Positions 1 through 8,613 of a stretch of 64,000 nt of DNA are shown in pieces. The position numbers and the translations under genes are program-made. Source of the DNA: Arcicella sp040387735 (lineage in GTDB: Bacteria > Bacteroidota > Bacteroidia > Cytophagales > Spirosomataceae); assembly GCA_040387735.1 (NCBI GenBank), contig JAZKDE010000002.1, positions 122,909-186,908 of the forward strand. The letters are read 5' to 3'. The notes beneath the pieces were generated by a model. It searched no databases. It saw nothing but the letters and a program-made list of their open reading frames with translations, and was not told where the DNA came from. Position 1 is the stretch's first letter, and the number at the start of each line of letters is the position of its first letter.

Positions 1-123
1 GAAAACTAAACTAAAAACAAATAGAATAGAGAATCTGTAATTTTTAAACATGGTGAATTATTATAAAAGTGTGAAAATTGAAATTAGGTATAAAATTGAC
101 TTTTAAGATGGTGTTGATAAGTC

Positions 124-498
124 CTACCACTTCTTAAAAATCACAAAAACTGCTAAAACTATCAATAAAAAGCCCACAAGGTGATTCCATGCCAATTTTT
201 CGGTTTTAAAAACGAATGTTGTAATCAAGGCAAAGACAATTAATGAAATAGCTTCTTGAATAGTTTTTAATTCAAACATGGAAAATGGACCACCATTTTC
301 TTTGTAACCAATCTTATTGGCTGGGACTTGAAAAATATATTCAAAAAAAGCTAACCCCCAACTAATCAACACAATAGAAAATATTCCAAGACTTTTAAGT
401 GAGGTAAAATTCTTGAACTGCAAATGTCCGTACCACGCCAAAGTCATGAAAATATTAGAAAGAATTAATAAAACAATCGTATAAATGGATTTCATCAT
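124..498 (-). CDS. DMT-superfamily small membrane protein, DUF486 family
   Basis: A 124-residue protein made almost entirely of four hydrophobic segments, with the conserved central stretch around PANKIGY and FELKTIQEAISL seen in DUF486 proteins, a small drug/metabolite-transporter-like family. It probably sits in the inner membrane; no substrate can be inferred. Length is normal for the family. It lies 42 bp downstream of the SMP-30-like gene on the same strand, so read-through transcription is possible. The 123 bp to the window edge hold nothing I recognise. Confidence 0.85.
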   Translation of the reverse strand: MMKSIYTIVLLILSNIFMTLAWYGHLQFKNFTSLKSLGIFSIVLISWGLAFFEYIFQVPANKIGYKENGGPFSMFELKTIQEAISLIVFALITTFVFKTEKLAWNHLVGFLLIVLAVFVIFKKW

Positions 499-540
499 GT
501 TGTGTTACGTTAAAAAAACCTAAAATTCTTAATTAATACA

Positions 541-1554
541 CTAAAAACCTATGCCAGTTGTTAAGGTTTTTATCCTGCAAACGTGCATTTTTGAGGTAAT
601 GTAAAGCGTTGAGCCGTCGTCACCCCACGCACAATTGGCGGTTGGTTCGTTAGTATCAATTCTACCTAATAATTTACCTTGGGACGTAATTACTAAAACG
701 CCACCTGGCCCCGTAGCAAATAAATTGCCTTTTTTATCAATCTTTAAGCCATCGGGTAAACCTTGTAATTTACCTTCTTTTACCGTTGGAGTGGCGTCAT
801 AAAATACTTTTCCATTGTCTAAACTTCCATCTGCTTTGACTGAGTATGCCATAATTATAGCCCGATTTGGGTCTGATTGAGCCACGTATAAAATCTTTTC
901 ATCGGGAGAAAATGCTAAACCATTTGGTCGTTGTAAATCACTCACGACCAAACTTACTTTCCCGTCCGTTCCGATACGATAAACGCCAAATAATTTTGTT
1001 TCACGAGTTGAATCATCTTCCTTTTTCATCAATCCATAAGGAGGATCGGTAAAATAATACGCCCCACCCGAATGTTGAACAACATCATTCGGACTATTAA
1101 ATCTTTTTCCTTGAAAATTATCCGCTAATGTTAGCTTTCCTCCTACAGTTAAAGGCAAGGCTGAAACCCTACGGTCGCCGTGTTCACAAGCCACCAACTC
1201 TCCTTTTTGATTAATAATCAAGCCGTTACTCCCAGGTTCATCGCTGTATTCTCCCAAACCTGTGTACCCAGATGGTTTCAAAAAAGGTCTTGCGACAATA
1301 TCACCTTCTTGCCAACGATAAATAGTGTTAGCAGGCACGTCCGAAAAAAGCAAAAAATGCCCTTTTTTAACCCAAACTGGTCCCTCCGACCATTTATAAC
1401 CTGATGATAAAACTTCGATTTTTGCATCGGGGGAAATCAAAGCATCAAAAGCAGGATCGAGTTTAATAACTTTTCCTAAAGTCGGGTAATTATTTTGTGC
1501 AAAAGCAATTGACATACAACACGTTATTAAAAGGATTGATAAGATTGTTTTCAT
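541..1554 (-). CDS. SMP-30/gluconolactonase-like secreted protein
   Basis: A 337-residue protein with a cleavable signal peptide (hydrophobic residues 3-18, then AFAQ), so periplasmic or surface exposed. It shows the six-bladed propeller pattern of the SMP-30/gluconolactonase/LRE family: EGPVW near residue 57, the SNGL and NSPNDVV metal-site segments, FTDPPYGL, and LQRPNGLAFSPD. The family hydrolyses sugar lactones using a divalent metal. Only 4 bp separate it from the MscS gene upstream, so the two are probably cotranscribed. Substrate unknown. Confidence 0.88.
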   Translation of the reverse strand: MKTILSILLITCCMSIAFAQNNYPTLGKVIKLDPAFDALISPDAKIEVLSSGYKWSEGPVWVKKGHFLLFSDVPANTIYRWQEGDIVARPFLKPSGYTGLGEYSDEPGSNGLIINQKGELVACEHGDRRVSALPLTVGGKLTLADNFQGKRFNSPNDVVQHSGGAYYFTDPPYGLMKKEDDSTRETKLFGVYRIGTDGKVSLVVSDLQRPNGLAFSPDEKILYVAQSDPNRAIIMAYSVKADGSLDNGKVFYDATPTVKEGKLQGLPDGLKIDKKGNLFATGPGGVLVITSQGKLLGRIDTNEPTANCAWGDDGSTLYITSKMHVCRIKTLTTGIGF

Positions 1555-1558
1555 CGTT

Positions 1559-2653
1559 TTATTTTTCTAAATCATTTAAAATCTTCAAAGTTGGTGAAGC
1601 TAATTTTACCTCATTTTTTTGAATTATTGCCATGATTTGGTAGTTAATTTCTTCTCTCACTTTTCTCAAAACATTTGCATCTTTCGTAGCAATGTGATAA
1701 GAAACCAAAATATCCAATGAATTATCACCAAACCCTTCAAATCGAGTGATACTTGGATCAGGCGTGTGGATAAGTTCATGAGCCATTACCGTTTGATTTA
1801 TTTCTGAAACGATTTTTTGAATTTTCTGAATATCTGTATTAGGTTGCAATTTCACTAAAAATCTTGCTCTTCTGAATGTTCTTTGGGTGAGATTTTCAAG
1901 GGCTTGAGCTGTTAAAAGGCGGTTCGGAATAGAAATTACACTACCATCTCCTGTGCGTAAGCGAGTACTACGGAATCCAATTTTCTCAACATCTCCCGAT
2001 ACTTTATCCGACAAAATATTATCACCAACAACAAAAGGTAAGTCCAGAAAAAGAGTAAATGAGGCAAAAAGGTTTTCCAACGTTTCACGAGCGGCCAAAG
2101 CAATTGCCAATCCTCCAATACCCAAACCTGTCACTAAAGCCACTACATCAACCTTGAAAACAACTCCCAACATCACAAAAAACGTCAAAATAGAGATTCC
2201 AACCACGACCAAATCCCTAAAAAACGGAATAAACTGGTCGTCTAATTTTGACTCCGTCAGGGCAGCACGTTCTTGAAAAATAAGGGCAATAAATTTTGTA
2301 ATTCTTATTAAAACCCAAGCAATGGAAAAGATAAATCCAGTCTGAAAACTCTTTAAAAAGAACATTCTGATTCCAAACTCCTCTCGTGAAGAAATATTCC
2401 AAGATTGGGGAAAATGCACAAATGAAAACGCTAAGTATAAGACTATCAGCGAAATAAATAAGCGAACAGGCTGACGAAGCATGGCCACGCAAGTATGAAT
2501 CGGAATTCTATCGTGTTTAATAAAACGATATAAAATTTTACTGAAATTATCAGCTAAATAACGTCGGAATAAAAGCCCAAAACCCAAAATACCAATAAGC
2601 CAGAGAATATCGGTAACTTTATTTTCGAGGATTTCGGAAGATAAATATTGCAT
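1559..2653 (-). CDS. MscS-family mechanosensitive ion channel
   Basis: A 364-residue inner-membrane protein. Several N-terminal hydrophobic helices are followed by a Gly/Ala-rich pore helix (VVALVTGLGIGGLAIALAA) and the MscS beta domain (GDNIL, GDVEKIGFRSTRLRT, ISIPNRLL), then a cytoplasmic alpha/beta domain. MscS channels open under membrane tension to release solutes on osmotic downshock. It is the first gene of a probable two-gene unit with the lactonase. A TACCTTTG element lies 38 bp upstream of the start. Confidence 0.9.
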   Translation of the reverse strand: MQYLSSEILENKVTDILWLIGILGFGLLFRRYLADNFSKILYRFIKHDRIPIHTCVAMLRQPVRLFISLIVLYLAFSFVHFPQSWNISSREEFGIRMFFLKSFQTGFIFSIAWVLIRITKFIALIFQERAALTESKLDDQFIPFFRDLVVVGISILTFFVMLGVVFKVDVVALVTGLGIGGLAIALAARETLENLFASFTLFLDLPFVVGDNILSDKVSGDVEKIGFRSTRLRTGDGSVISIPNRLLTAQALENLTQRTFRRARFLVKLQPNTDIQKIQKIVSEINQTVMAHELIHTPDPSITRFEGFGDNSLDILVSYHIATKDANVLRKVREEINYQIMAIIQKNEVKLASPTLKILNDLEK

Positions 2654-2690
2654 TATAAAATAGTTGAGAATGTAACGAATAAGTGAATTG

Positions 2691-2698
2691 CAAAGGTA
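2691..2698 (-). promoter_or_regulatory. Probable -7 promoter element of the MscS gene
   Basis: On the minus strand this reads TACCTTTG, matching the TAnnTTTG -7 consensus of Bacteroidota sigma-A promoters, at a suitable distance from the start at 2653. No good TTTG -33 element is present at 19-21 bp spacing, so support is partial. Confidence 0.4.
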
Positions 2699-2784
2699 AT
2701 TTATTATGATAGTCGAAGCTGATTAATCAAAGAAAAAAGTAATTTTACATAGACGACTTATTTCTCATTCCTAACCAACACATC

Positions 2785-4029
2785 ATGAAAACTCGGTACA
2801 AAGTTTTATCCGTTCTTTTTCTACTATCAATTATTACTTACCTCGACCGAGTGTGTATGAATGTGGTCAGTAAGTACATCAAAGCGGATTTATCGCTCAA
2901 TAATCAACAATTTGGGTATATTTTAGGGGCATTTTCATTAGCATATGCTCTTTTCGAAATTCCAACGGGTGCTTTGGGCGACCGTATTGGTCCGAGAAAA
3001 ATCTTGACCAGAGTCGTTCTGTGGTGGTCGGCATTTACGGCATTGACCGCTTTAGGCTTTAATTTTCTTTATCTTCTTATTGTTCGTTTTCTGTTTGGAG
3101 CGGGCGAAGCGGGTGCCTATCCAAACGCTTCTATTGTTATTGCAAGGTGGTTTCCAGCCGTTGAAGTTGCAAGAGCTCAATCAGTTATTTGGGCTGCTGG
3201 GCGTTTGGGAGGAGCTTTAACCCCGCTTTTAGTCATTCCATTGGTGCATAGTTTGGGTTGGCAGATGGCTTTTGTGGCATTGGGTTTAGTGGGTGTTTGC
3301 TGGGCAGTTGGTTGGTACAATTGGTACCGAGATACACCTTCCGAAATGAAAAACATTAGTCCGGAAGAAGTGGAAGAAATTGAAACACAACGTCGTCTCC
3401 GACCTTCACAACATCATTTTAGCTGGCAAACCATTATCAAAAATCCCAATATTTGGGCATTAATGTTGATGTGTCATTTGTTCTTTTATGCTTCTTATTT
3501 CTTTACAAATTGGTCAAATACATACTTTATTGAGGGGCGTGGCTTGTCGGAAGAACAGTCAAAGAACTTCATTTCACTTTCGTATTTATTGGGAGCATTA
3601 GGCTGTTTAATTGGTGGCTTTTTGAGTGATTTCTTAGTAAAAAAATACGGACTTTCTTTTGGCAGAAGAGCCGTTGCGATGGGAGGCTTAGGACTTTCAA
3701 GTATTCTTTTTCTAACGGCAGGACTTTCAAAAAACAATGAAATAATTGGTTATTTATTGGCTTTATGTGTTTTAACGAAGGATTTAGCATTACCAGTTGC
3801 TTTTGCAACGTGTGTAGATATTGGCGAGAAATATTCCGGAACGGTGGCAGGGACAATGAATTTTGCGGGACAATTAGGCGGCTTTTTTATCACTGTTATT
3901 TTTGGAATTATCGTAGAACAAACGCATAATTTCAACTATCCGCTAATCTTGATTTCGGGTTGTTTATTAGTCAGTGCATTAATGTGGTTGAAAATTGACC
4001 CAAATAAGACTTTACGAGTTGTAGAATAA
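2785..4029 (+). CDS. MFS transporter, anion:cation symporter (ACS) type
   Basis: A 414-residue protein with about 12 hydrophobic helices. The N-terminal YLDRVCMNVV segment and the loop GALGDRIGPRK between helices 2 and 3 are typical of the anion:cation symporter (hexuronate/phthalate/glucarate) group of the major facilitator superfamily, as is GAGEAGAYPNAS. It probably imports an organic acid or sugar acid by proton symport; the exact substrate cannot be read from sequence. Divergent from the MscS gene. It ends 78 bp before coaX and is probably separate from it. Confidence 0.9.
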   Translation: MKTRYKVLSVLFLLSIITYLDRVCMNVVSKYIKADLSLNNQQFGYILGAFSLAYALFEIPTGALGDRIGPRKILTRVVLWWSAFTALTALGFNFLYLLIVRFLFGAGEAGAYPNASIVIARWFPAVEVARAQSVIWAAGRLGGALTPLLVIPLVHSLGWQMAFVALGLVGVCWAVGWYNWYRDTPSEMKNISPEEVEEIETQRRLRPSQHHFSWQTIIKNPNIWALMLMCHLFFYASYFFTNWSNTYFIEGRGLSEEQSKNFISLSYLLGALGCLIGGFLSDFLVKKYGLSFGRRAVAMGGLGLSSILFLTAGLSKNNEIIGYLLALCVLTKDLALPVAFATCVDIGEKYSGTVAGTMNFAGQLGGFFITVIFGIIVEQTHNFNYPLILISGCLLVSALMWLKIDPNKTLRVVE

Positions 4030-4107
4030 AGCAGTTCGTCACCTCAATTTAGTATAAAGGAAAGTTTTATTTTGAATGAAACCTTTCCCCTAAAAATAAA
4101 ACCTAAA

Positions 4108-4848
4108 ATGAACCTAACCATAGATTTAGGTAATACTTACGCAAAAACAGGTCTTTTTGAAGCAGGAAAAATCGTAAAAATCAACTGGAAGTTATCCTAT
4201 AACGAACTCGTCAATTATGTCCGAACGGTTCGTCCACAACGCATTATGGTTTCATCGGTGAGTTATTCAGAAGAACAATTAAAAGAAGAATTTTCTGAGA
4301 TAACTTCGGAAATTTACCTCCTAAAAAGTACCACACCAGTACCACTCACCAAACTGTACGACACTCCCGAAACCCTCGGAGCTGACCGTGTGGCAGCGGC
4401 CATTGGAGCGAAGGTTTTATATCCCCAAAATAATTGTGTAGTCATCGATATGGGGACCTGCATAACTTACGATTTAGTGGATGCCGATGATAATTTTCAC
4501 GGTGGGATTATCTCGCCAGGAGTACGGATGCGATTCAATGCCATGAATACTTTTACCAAACGTTTGCCGTTATTAGAACCCGAGGAGATTCCGTCGCTCA
4601 TTGGTAAAAGTACCAAACACGCCATGCAAAGTGGCGTAATGAACGGATTATTAGCAGAAATAAACGGTCTTATCGAACAGTATGACAAGGTTTTAACAAA
4701 TATTAACGTCATTTTCTGCGGTGGAGATGCTTCATACTTTGCAAACCGCATAAAATACCCGAACTTTGTAATCCCAGAATTAGTGCTGATTGGACTTAAT
4801 CGAATTTTAGAATATAATGTTGAACATAAAAAAAACAATAGGTTTTAG
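4108..4848 (+). CDS. coaX: Type III pantothenate kinase
   Basis: ATP-dependent phosphorylation of pantothenate, the first step of coenzyme A synthesis, in the cytoplasm. The ASKHA-fold motifs are visible: LTIDLGNTYAKTG at the N-terminus (phosphate 1), ETLGADRVAA, VIDMGTCITYD (phosphate 2) and GGIISPGVRM. I chose the ATG at 4108 because CoaX proteins begin directly with this first strand; a TTG at 4072 would add 12 residues. The next gene's frame overlaps the 3' end by 32 bp, and coaX upstream of an outer-membrane protein and LptC is an arrangement I associate with Bacteroidota. Confidence 0.92.
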   Translation: MNLTIDLGNTYAKTGLFEAGKIVKINWKLSYNELVNYVRTVRPQRIMVSSVSYSEEQLKEEFSEITSEIYLLKSTTPVPLTKLYDTPETLGADRVAAAIGAKVLYPQNNCVVIDMGTCITYDLVDADDNFHGGIISPGVRMRFNAMNTFTKRLPLLEPEEIPSLIGKSTKHAMQSGVMNGLLAEINGLIEQYDKVLTNINVIFCGGDASYFANRIKYPNFVIPELVLIGLNRILEYNVEHKKNNRF

Positions 4849-6175
4849 TGAGTTTTCACAACTTAAAACTATTCACTTAATTTTTTCACGAAAAAACGCA
4901 GTGAGCGGAACTTCAAACTGTTTACTGCTAATTGTATCCTGTATTCTGTTTGTCACCACTCAAACAAAAGCTCAGCAAACAAATTCGCCTTTTTCTTATT
5001 GGGGTATTGGTGAAGTTTACACAGGAGGAACTTCGATTAACTCCATGATGGGCGGTTTAGGCGTTGCCAATTCTAACGGTATTTACATTAATACACTCAA
5101 CCCTGCTTTATTGGCTCGAAATCGTTACACTGTTTTTGAAATGGGAGTAAATACGGAATTTAAGTCCATGCAAAACGACAGACAACGTTCAAACACCTAC
5201 AATGGGACACTTGGACCTGTTATGTTGGCATTGCCTGCTTCACCCAAATGGACACTTGCCATTGGGCTTGCTCCGTACAGTTTAGTAGATTACAAGACCT
5301 TTTCATCGCAAAAATTAAGCATTGTGGGTACGGATAGCGTAACTTATACCTACGCTGGAAATGGTGGATTAAATAAAGCTGTAATTTCAAACGGTTATAG
5401 AATAACGAAAGATATGTACGTGGGATTGGAGTTTAATTATCTTTTTGGGGTAATCAACCGTGATGTAACGACCCAAAATTTTAGTGATTCTCAAAATTAC
5501 CAAGTAACATTGGCCGACCGTACCAATTACTCAGGAGCTCATTTTAAATTAGGTTGGGCTTGGAAACGTAAACTTAGCAAAGACTATTTCTTGAACATTG
5601 GAGCAACCGCAGAGTTTGCCCAAAATATTGGAGCAAAATCATTGAAAAGATTTACGATAAGTAACAGTACAGGTTTAACATTAATTAATGCAGATACGTT
5701 AAAACAAACTACTGGAAATATATCACTTCCTGCCAATTACAGAGTAGGAATTAGCGTTGAAAAACCAGCAAAATTATTAGTTTCTCTTGATTATTCATTG
5801 ACAAAATGGTCTGGTTTTCAAAACCTTAACGGTTCTTCCGAAAATCTAAAAGATGCTCACACAATTGCTTTTGGAGCAGAGTTTATTCCGAAATTTGATG
5901 CTATCTCGGGCTATTTCAATCACGTAATGTACCGTGTTGGAGCCAATTATACTACTTCACCGTATGCCTTTAACGGAACTGATGCCGCTAAAGATATGAG
6001 TTTTTCAATAGGAGCATCATTTCCATTAAGAACAATTTCATACGTTAATATTGCTTATGTGAGAGGTAAAAGAGGCGTTTTGGCAACTAATAATTTAGAA
6101 GAAGTATATAGTAAAATCGTAGTTGGCTTCTCATTAGGAGATTTTTATTGGTTCCGCAAACCTAAGGTTGATTAA
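4817..6175 (+). CDS. Outer-membrane beta-barrel protein, FadL/OmpP1-like
   Basis: A 452-residue protein ending in aromatic-alternating beta strands, with a Gly-rich plug-like N-terminal stretch after the signal peptide (SPFSYWGIGEVYTGG, MMGGLGVAN, NTLNPALLA) as in Bacteroidota FadL/OmpP1-like proteins. The start is uncertain. The ATG at 4817 gives an unusually long n-region of about 33 residues and overlaps coaX; a GTG at 4901 would give a normal signal peptide ending TKAQ. That signal segment is built from the CTGTTTACTGC-type low-complexity repeat found in nearby genes. Function unknown; perhaps envelope lipid related, given the adjacent LptC. Confidence 0.8.
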   Translation: MLNIKKTIGFSEFSQLKTIHLIFSRKNAVSGTSNCLLLIVSCILFVTTQTKAQQTNSPFSYWGIGEVYTGGTSINSMMGGLGVANSNGIYINTLNPALLARNRYTVFEMGVNTEFKSMQNDRQRSNTYNGTLGPVMLALPASPKWTLAIGLAPYSLVDYKTFSSQKLSIVGTDSVTYTYAGNGGLNKAVISNGYRITKDMYVGLEFNYLFGVINRDVTTQNFSDSQNYQVTLADRTNYSGAHFKLGWAWKRKLSKDYFLNIGATAEFAQNIGAKSLKRFTISNSTGLTLINADTLKQTTGNISLPANYRVGISVEKPAKLLVSLDYSLTKWSGFQNLNGSSENLKDAHTIAFGAEFIPKFDAISGYFNHVMYRVGANYTTSPYAFNGTDAAKDMSFSIGASFPLRTISYVNIAYVRGKRGVLATNNLEEVYSKIVVGFSLGDFYWFRKPKVD

Positions 6176-6245
6176 GTAAACAAATATTATGTATCAATTA
6201 CAAAGTATAAAGTTTTTTACTGAAATAAAAATATTTACGAAAGCA

Positions 6246-6273
6246 GTACCACAGATGTCAATATCTGTGGTAC
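6246..6273. repeat. Short palindrome at the 5' end of the LptC gene
   Basis: Perfect 11-bp arms (GTACCACAGAT and its complement) around a 6-nt loop. It sits between the upstream gene and the chosen LptC start at 6291, and would be inside the coding frame if the ATG at 6189 were used. It resembles the other short intergenic palindromes in this window. Confidence 0.7.
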
Positions 6274-6290
6274 GTTTTCTTTATGCCCAA

Positions 6291-6857
6291 ATGCTACCTT
6301 TTTTTAATTCAAACAACCACACTCTGTTCTCTATTCTGTATTCTCTATTCGCTATCTTTTTGCTTACTTCCTGCGAAGATGACAAGAAAGACATAAAAAG
6401 AGAAGAATATAAAGGACCAATTTCGGAAGTTTATGGGATAAATATGAGTTATACTGATTCTGCCAGATTAGTTGTTAGAATGACTACCGAAGCAGAATTA
6501 ACTATGAGAAGTGATGACAGAATTTATCCTAAAGAAGTACGAGTTTTCTTCTTTGATAAATTAGGCAATAATACCACCAAATTGAGAGGAGATTCAGCTC
6601 GATTTCTCCGTATGAAGAATCTGTACCGAGTAATGGGTAGGGTACAAATCAACAATCAGGTAAAGAATGAAATATTAGAAACCGACGAGCTATTTTGGAG
6701 CCCTGATACTAAGAAAATTTACACTGATAAACCCGTTGACATCAAAACGCCTGAACAAGTGATACATGGTGTAGGAATGGATTCTAACCAAGATTTTACT
6801 GAATATACCATCCGTAGAGTAACGGGGGTTGTTAGTGTCAAAAGTTTACCTCAATAG
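6291..6857 (+). CDS. lptC: LPS export periplasmic protein LptC, lipoprotein form
   Basis: A 188-residue lipoprotein with a lipobox at LLTSC (Cys28) and an LptC-like beta-jellyroll: MSYTDSARLVVRM, VRVFFFDKLG, LRGDSARF, LYRVMGRVQI, ILETDELFWSPDTKKIYTDKPV. This is the usual Bacteroidota LptC pattern, part of the bridge carrying lipopolysaccharide from inner to outer membrane. The frame is open back to an ATG at 6189, but the extra 34 residues would place a perfect hairpin in the coding sequence and bury the lipoprotein signal, so 6291 is preferred. Its signal peptide is encoded by TCTCTATTC-type repeats. Confidence 0.83.
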   Translation: MLPFFNSNNHTLFSILYSLFAIFLLTSCEDDKKDIKREEYKGPISEVYGINMSYTDSARLVVRMTTEAELTMRSDDRIYPKEVRVFFFDKLGNNTTKLRGDSARFLRMKNLYRVMGRVQINNQVKNEILETDELFWSPDTKKIYTDKPVDIKTPEQVIHGVGMDSNQDFTEYTIRRVTGVVSVKSLPQ

Positions 6858-6866
6858 ATTTTTTTC

Positions 6867-6927
6867 AATGTCGATGTTTGTGTTTCGATGTGGGTTTTTC
6901 AAACATCGAAACACGAACATCGACATT
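6867..6927. terminator. Long hairpin between convergent genes
   Basis: Two 25-bp arms matching at 24 positions (the odd one is a G-U pair), with an 11-nt loop, followed on the plus strand by CTATTTTTT. It lies between the LptC stop and the stop of the convergent cytochrome c gene, so it can end transcription from both sides. It is unusually long for an intrinsic terminator. Confidence 0.7.
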
Positions 6928-7344
6928 CTATTTTTTACAATCTTCCAATACTTTCTGCACATTTTTCACCTCCGTAATTGTCTTTTCATTTCCCCATTCA
7001 TTGTAAATATAAGTCGCAATTTCAGCTACGTCCAAAGCCTGTAATTGAGTATTAGCAGGCATAGGTTGGTGATAAGATTTTCCGTTTACTACGATGGTAT
7101 CTTTCAAGCCATTTCGCATCGAACAAAGCACTAATTCTTTATTTTTTGCCAAGAAATCGGAGCCAGCAATGGGCGGATAAAGCCCCGCTAAACCTTGCCC
7201 ATTTTCTTGATGACAATTAGAACAGTGAGTTTTGTAAAGTACCTGACCATCAACGTAATACTGTTTTTGTTTGACATCTTTTGGGCTACAAGCAGCAAGT
7301 AATAGGCAGTAAGCAGTGAGTAGTAAGCAGTAATTAATTTTCAT
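6928..7344 (-). CDS. Cytochrome c lipoprotein
   Basis: A 138-residue monohaem c-type cytochrome. The lipobox Cys is near residue 19 (LLAACSP), the haem-binding motif is CSNCH, and the likely distal Met is in the YHQPMPANT segment, with a C-terminal helix AEIATYIYNEWG. It is likely anchored in an envelope membrane and carries electrons. The first 18 codons are almost entirely made of TTACTGC-like heptamer repeats. It follows a SCO protein gene by 67 bp, fitting a respiratory-chain role. Confidence 0.9.
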   Translation of the reverse strand: MKINYCLLLTAYCLLLAACSPKDVKQKQYYVDGQVLYKTHCSNCHQENGQGLAGLYPPIAGSDFLAKNKELVLCSMRNGLKDTIVVNGKSYHQPMPANTQLQALDVAEIATYIYNEWGNEKTITEVKNVQKVLEDCKK

Positions 7345-7353
7345 TTTTGTATT

Positions 7354-7404
7354 ACGAACAGTCCTGTCCGTAGTTAATTTTTTCTTTTATGAACAAAGCT
7401 GTTC
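7354..7404. repeat. Two small palindromes sharing a GAACAG/CTGTTC core
   Basis: First palindrome: 8-bp arms with one mismatch (ACGAACAG / CTGTCCGT) at 7354-7371. Second: GAACA-AAGC-TGTTC at 7391-7404. They lie between the SCO and cytochrome c genes. Both look like members of one short repeat family. Confidence 0.5.
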
Positions 7405-7411
7405 GTCAGAC

Positions 7412-8062
7412 CTATTCATTTAAAAGTATCTCCATATCAATCATCAATCTATCGACTTTGGTAGGTTCTGTGCCATCATAAATCCCTCTGATATGACGAT
7501 TTTTATCTACTAAAATAAATGCTCCACTGTGGACAATTCCCCCAGGTTGCGTAGGGTCATCGGTAGCAGAAACCATGTAACTTTTCTGCCCAATTTCATA
7601 GATTTTAGCTTTATCGCCCGTCACCATTTGCCACATTTTTGATTTGATACCCAAGTTGTTCATAAACTCTCGTAAAACTGCGGGCGTATCATGACGAGGG
7701 TCAATCGTATGCGAAAGAATTCCAACTTTAGGATTGTCTTTATACTTCTCATAAATTCGCAACATTTGGGTTTTCATCTTCGGACAAATCGTTGGACAAG
7801 TCGTAAAAAAGAAGTCTGCAATATAGATTTTACCCTCAAAATCCTTTTGAGTAATTTTCACAGAATCTTGATTAATAAACTCAAAATCAGGAATTTGATG
7901 ATAAAGTGTATCCGTTACTTCTTTTCCATTAACTGTTTTTATAACCGCCTCACGATTACCCAGAATTGGGAGTTTTTGAGGTTTGGTTTCGCAAGATAAT
8001 AGTATGAAAAATAGGGGAATTAGTAAAAATAATTGACTCGAATTTTTTATTTTTTGCATCAC
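7412..8062 (-). CDS. SCO1/SenC family copper/redox protein
   Basis: A 216-residue thioredoxin-fold protein with an N-terminal lipoprotein-type signal (LLSCE). It has the SCO metal/redox motif CPTICPKM, the YIADFFFTTC strand, SHTIDPRHDT and the downstream His in VHSGAFILVD. SCO proteins deliver copper to, or keep reduced, the CuA site of cytochrome c oxidase. Position between a small lipoprotein and a cytochrome c supports a role in respiratory assembly. A perfect palindrome sits 17 bp upstream of the start. Confidence 0.92.
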   Translation of the reverse strand: MMQKIKNSSQLFLLIPLFFILLSCETKPQKLPILGNREAVIKTVNGKEVTDTLYHQIPDFEFINQDSVKITQKDFEGKIYIADFFFTTCPTICPKMKTQMLRIYEKYKDNPKVGILSHTIDPRHDTPAVLREFMNNLGIKSKMWQMVTGDKAKIYEIGQKSYMVSATDDPTQPGGIVHSGAFILVDKNRHIRGIYDGTEPTKVDRLMIDMEILLNE

Positions 8063-8078
8063 AAAATATGTTTTATCA

Positions 8079-8097
8079 TTTGCGTCAATGACGCAAA
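8079..8097. repeat. Perfect palindrome upstream of the SCO gene
   Basis: TTTGCGTC-AAT-GACGCAAA: perfect 8-bp arms and a 3-nt centre, 17 bp before the SCO start codon. It could be a regulator-binding site or another member of the intergenic palindromes; the sequence alone does not decide. Confidence 0.6.
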
Positions 8098-8141
8098 ACC
8101 TAACGACTCCACTTTGAAATTTGGGTCGGCATTTTAAAAAT

Positions 8142-8537
8142 CTACTTCCTCAAAAAGACCTTTGCTTCATCTATACTTTTATCAGTCAAAACTTTTACTT
8201 CTGTAATTTTTGCTTTTTCGTCAGCGTAGTATTTTATCACTTCACTTTCTGGTTTTCCCTTAACACTTTCAGAGTCGTAATTTTCCATCCAACTCATCAT
8301 TTTTACATCGGCAGAATCTAAAGCGGCATACAAATTTTTAGCTTTGGAAGAATCAGGCGAAACTTTAATGGCAGAATCCAAACTACTTTTTAAGGTCATA
8401 ATTTCATCCATTTTGGGCATCACTTCATCATGAACCGCCATGACCTCATCAATCATTTTCTTTTGTTTGTCTTCTGTATTTTTTTGACAAGCCGTCAATG
8501 ATGCGATTATTGATATGGTTAAAAGTATTTTTTTCAT
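8142..8537 (-). CDS. Small helical lipoprotein, function unknown
   Basis: A 131-residue protein with a lipoprotein signal (SLTACQK). The rest is predicted helical, rich in charged residues and Met (DEVMAVHDEVMPKMDEIM), with a motif around MMSWMENYD. I recall similar small lipoproteins from Bacteroidota genomes, often near SCO or cytochrome genes, but no function. It is followed by the SCO gene 79 bp downstream and preceded by recN, all on the same strand. The Met- and His-containing helices could bind metal, which is speculation. Confidence 0.8.
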   Translation of the reverse strand: MKKILLTISIIASLTACQKNTEDKQKKMIDEVMAVHDEVMPKMDEIMTLKSSLDSAIKVSPDSSKAKNLYAALDSADVKMMSWMENYDSESVKGKPESEVIKYYADEKAKITEVKVLTDKSIDEAKVFLRK

Positions 8538-8613
8538 ATTATCACGTTATAGTTAAAATCAATTAATTTTTCAGAAGTTATCCTCTAAAATCTAATCTCT
8601 ACTACCATCTATT

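Noticed and set aside
6189..6290. Upstream start for LptC at 6189
   Set aside because: Would put a perfect 11-bp hairpin in the coding sequence and bury the lipoprotein signal.
8079..8097. Transcription terminator of the upstream lipoprotein gene
   Set aside because: No T-run on either side and it lies directly before a start codon; operator or repeat is more likely.
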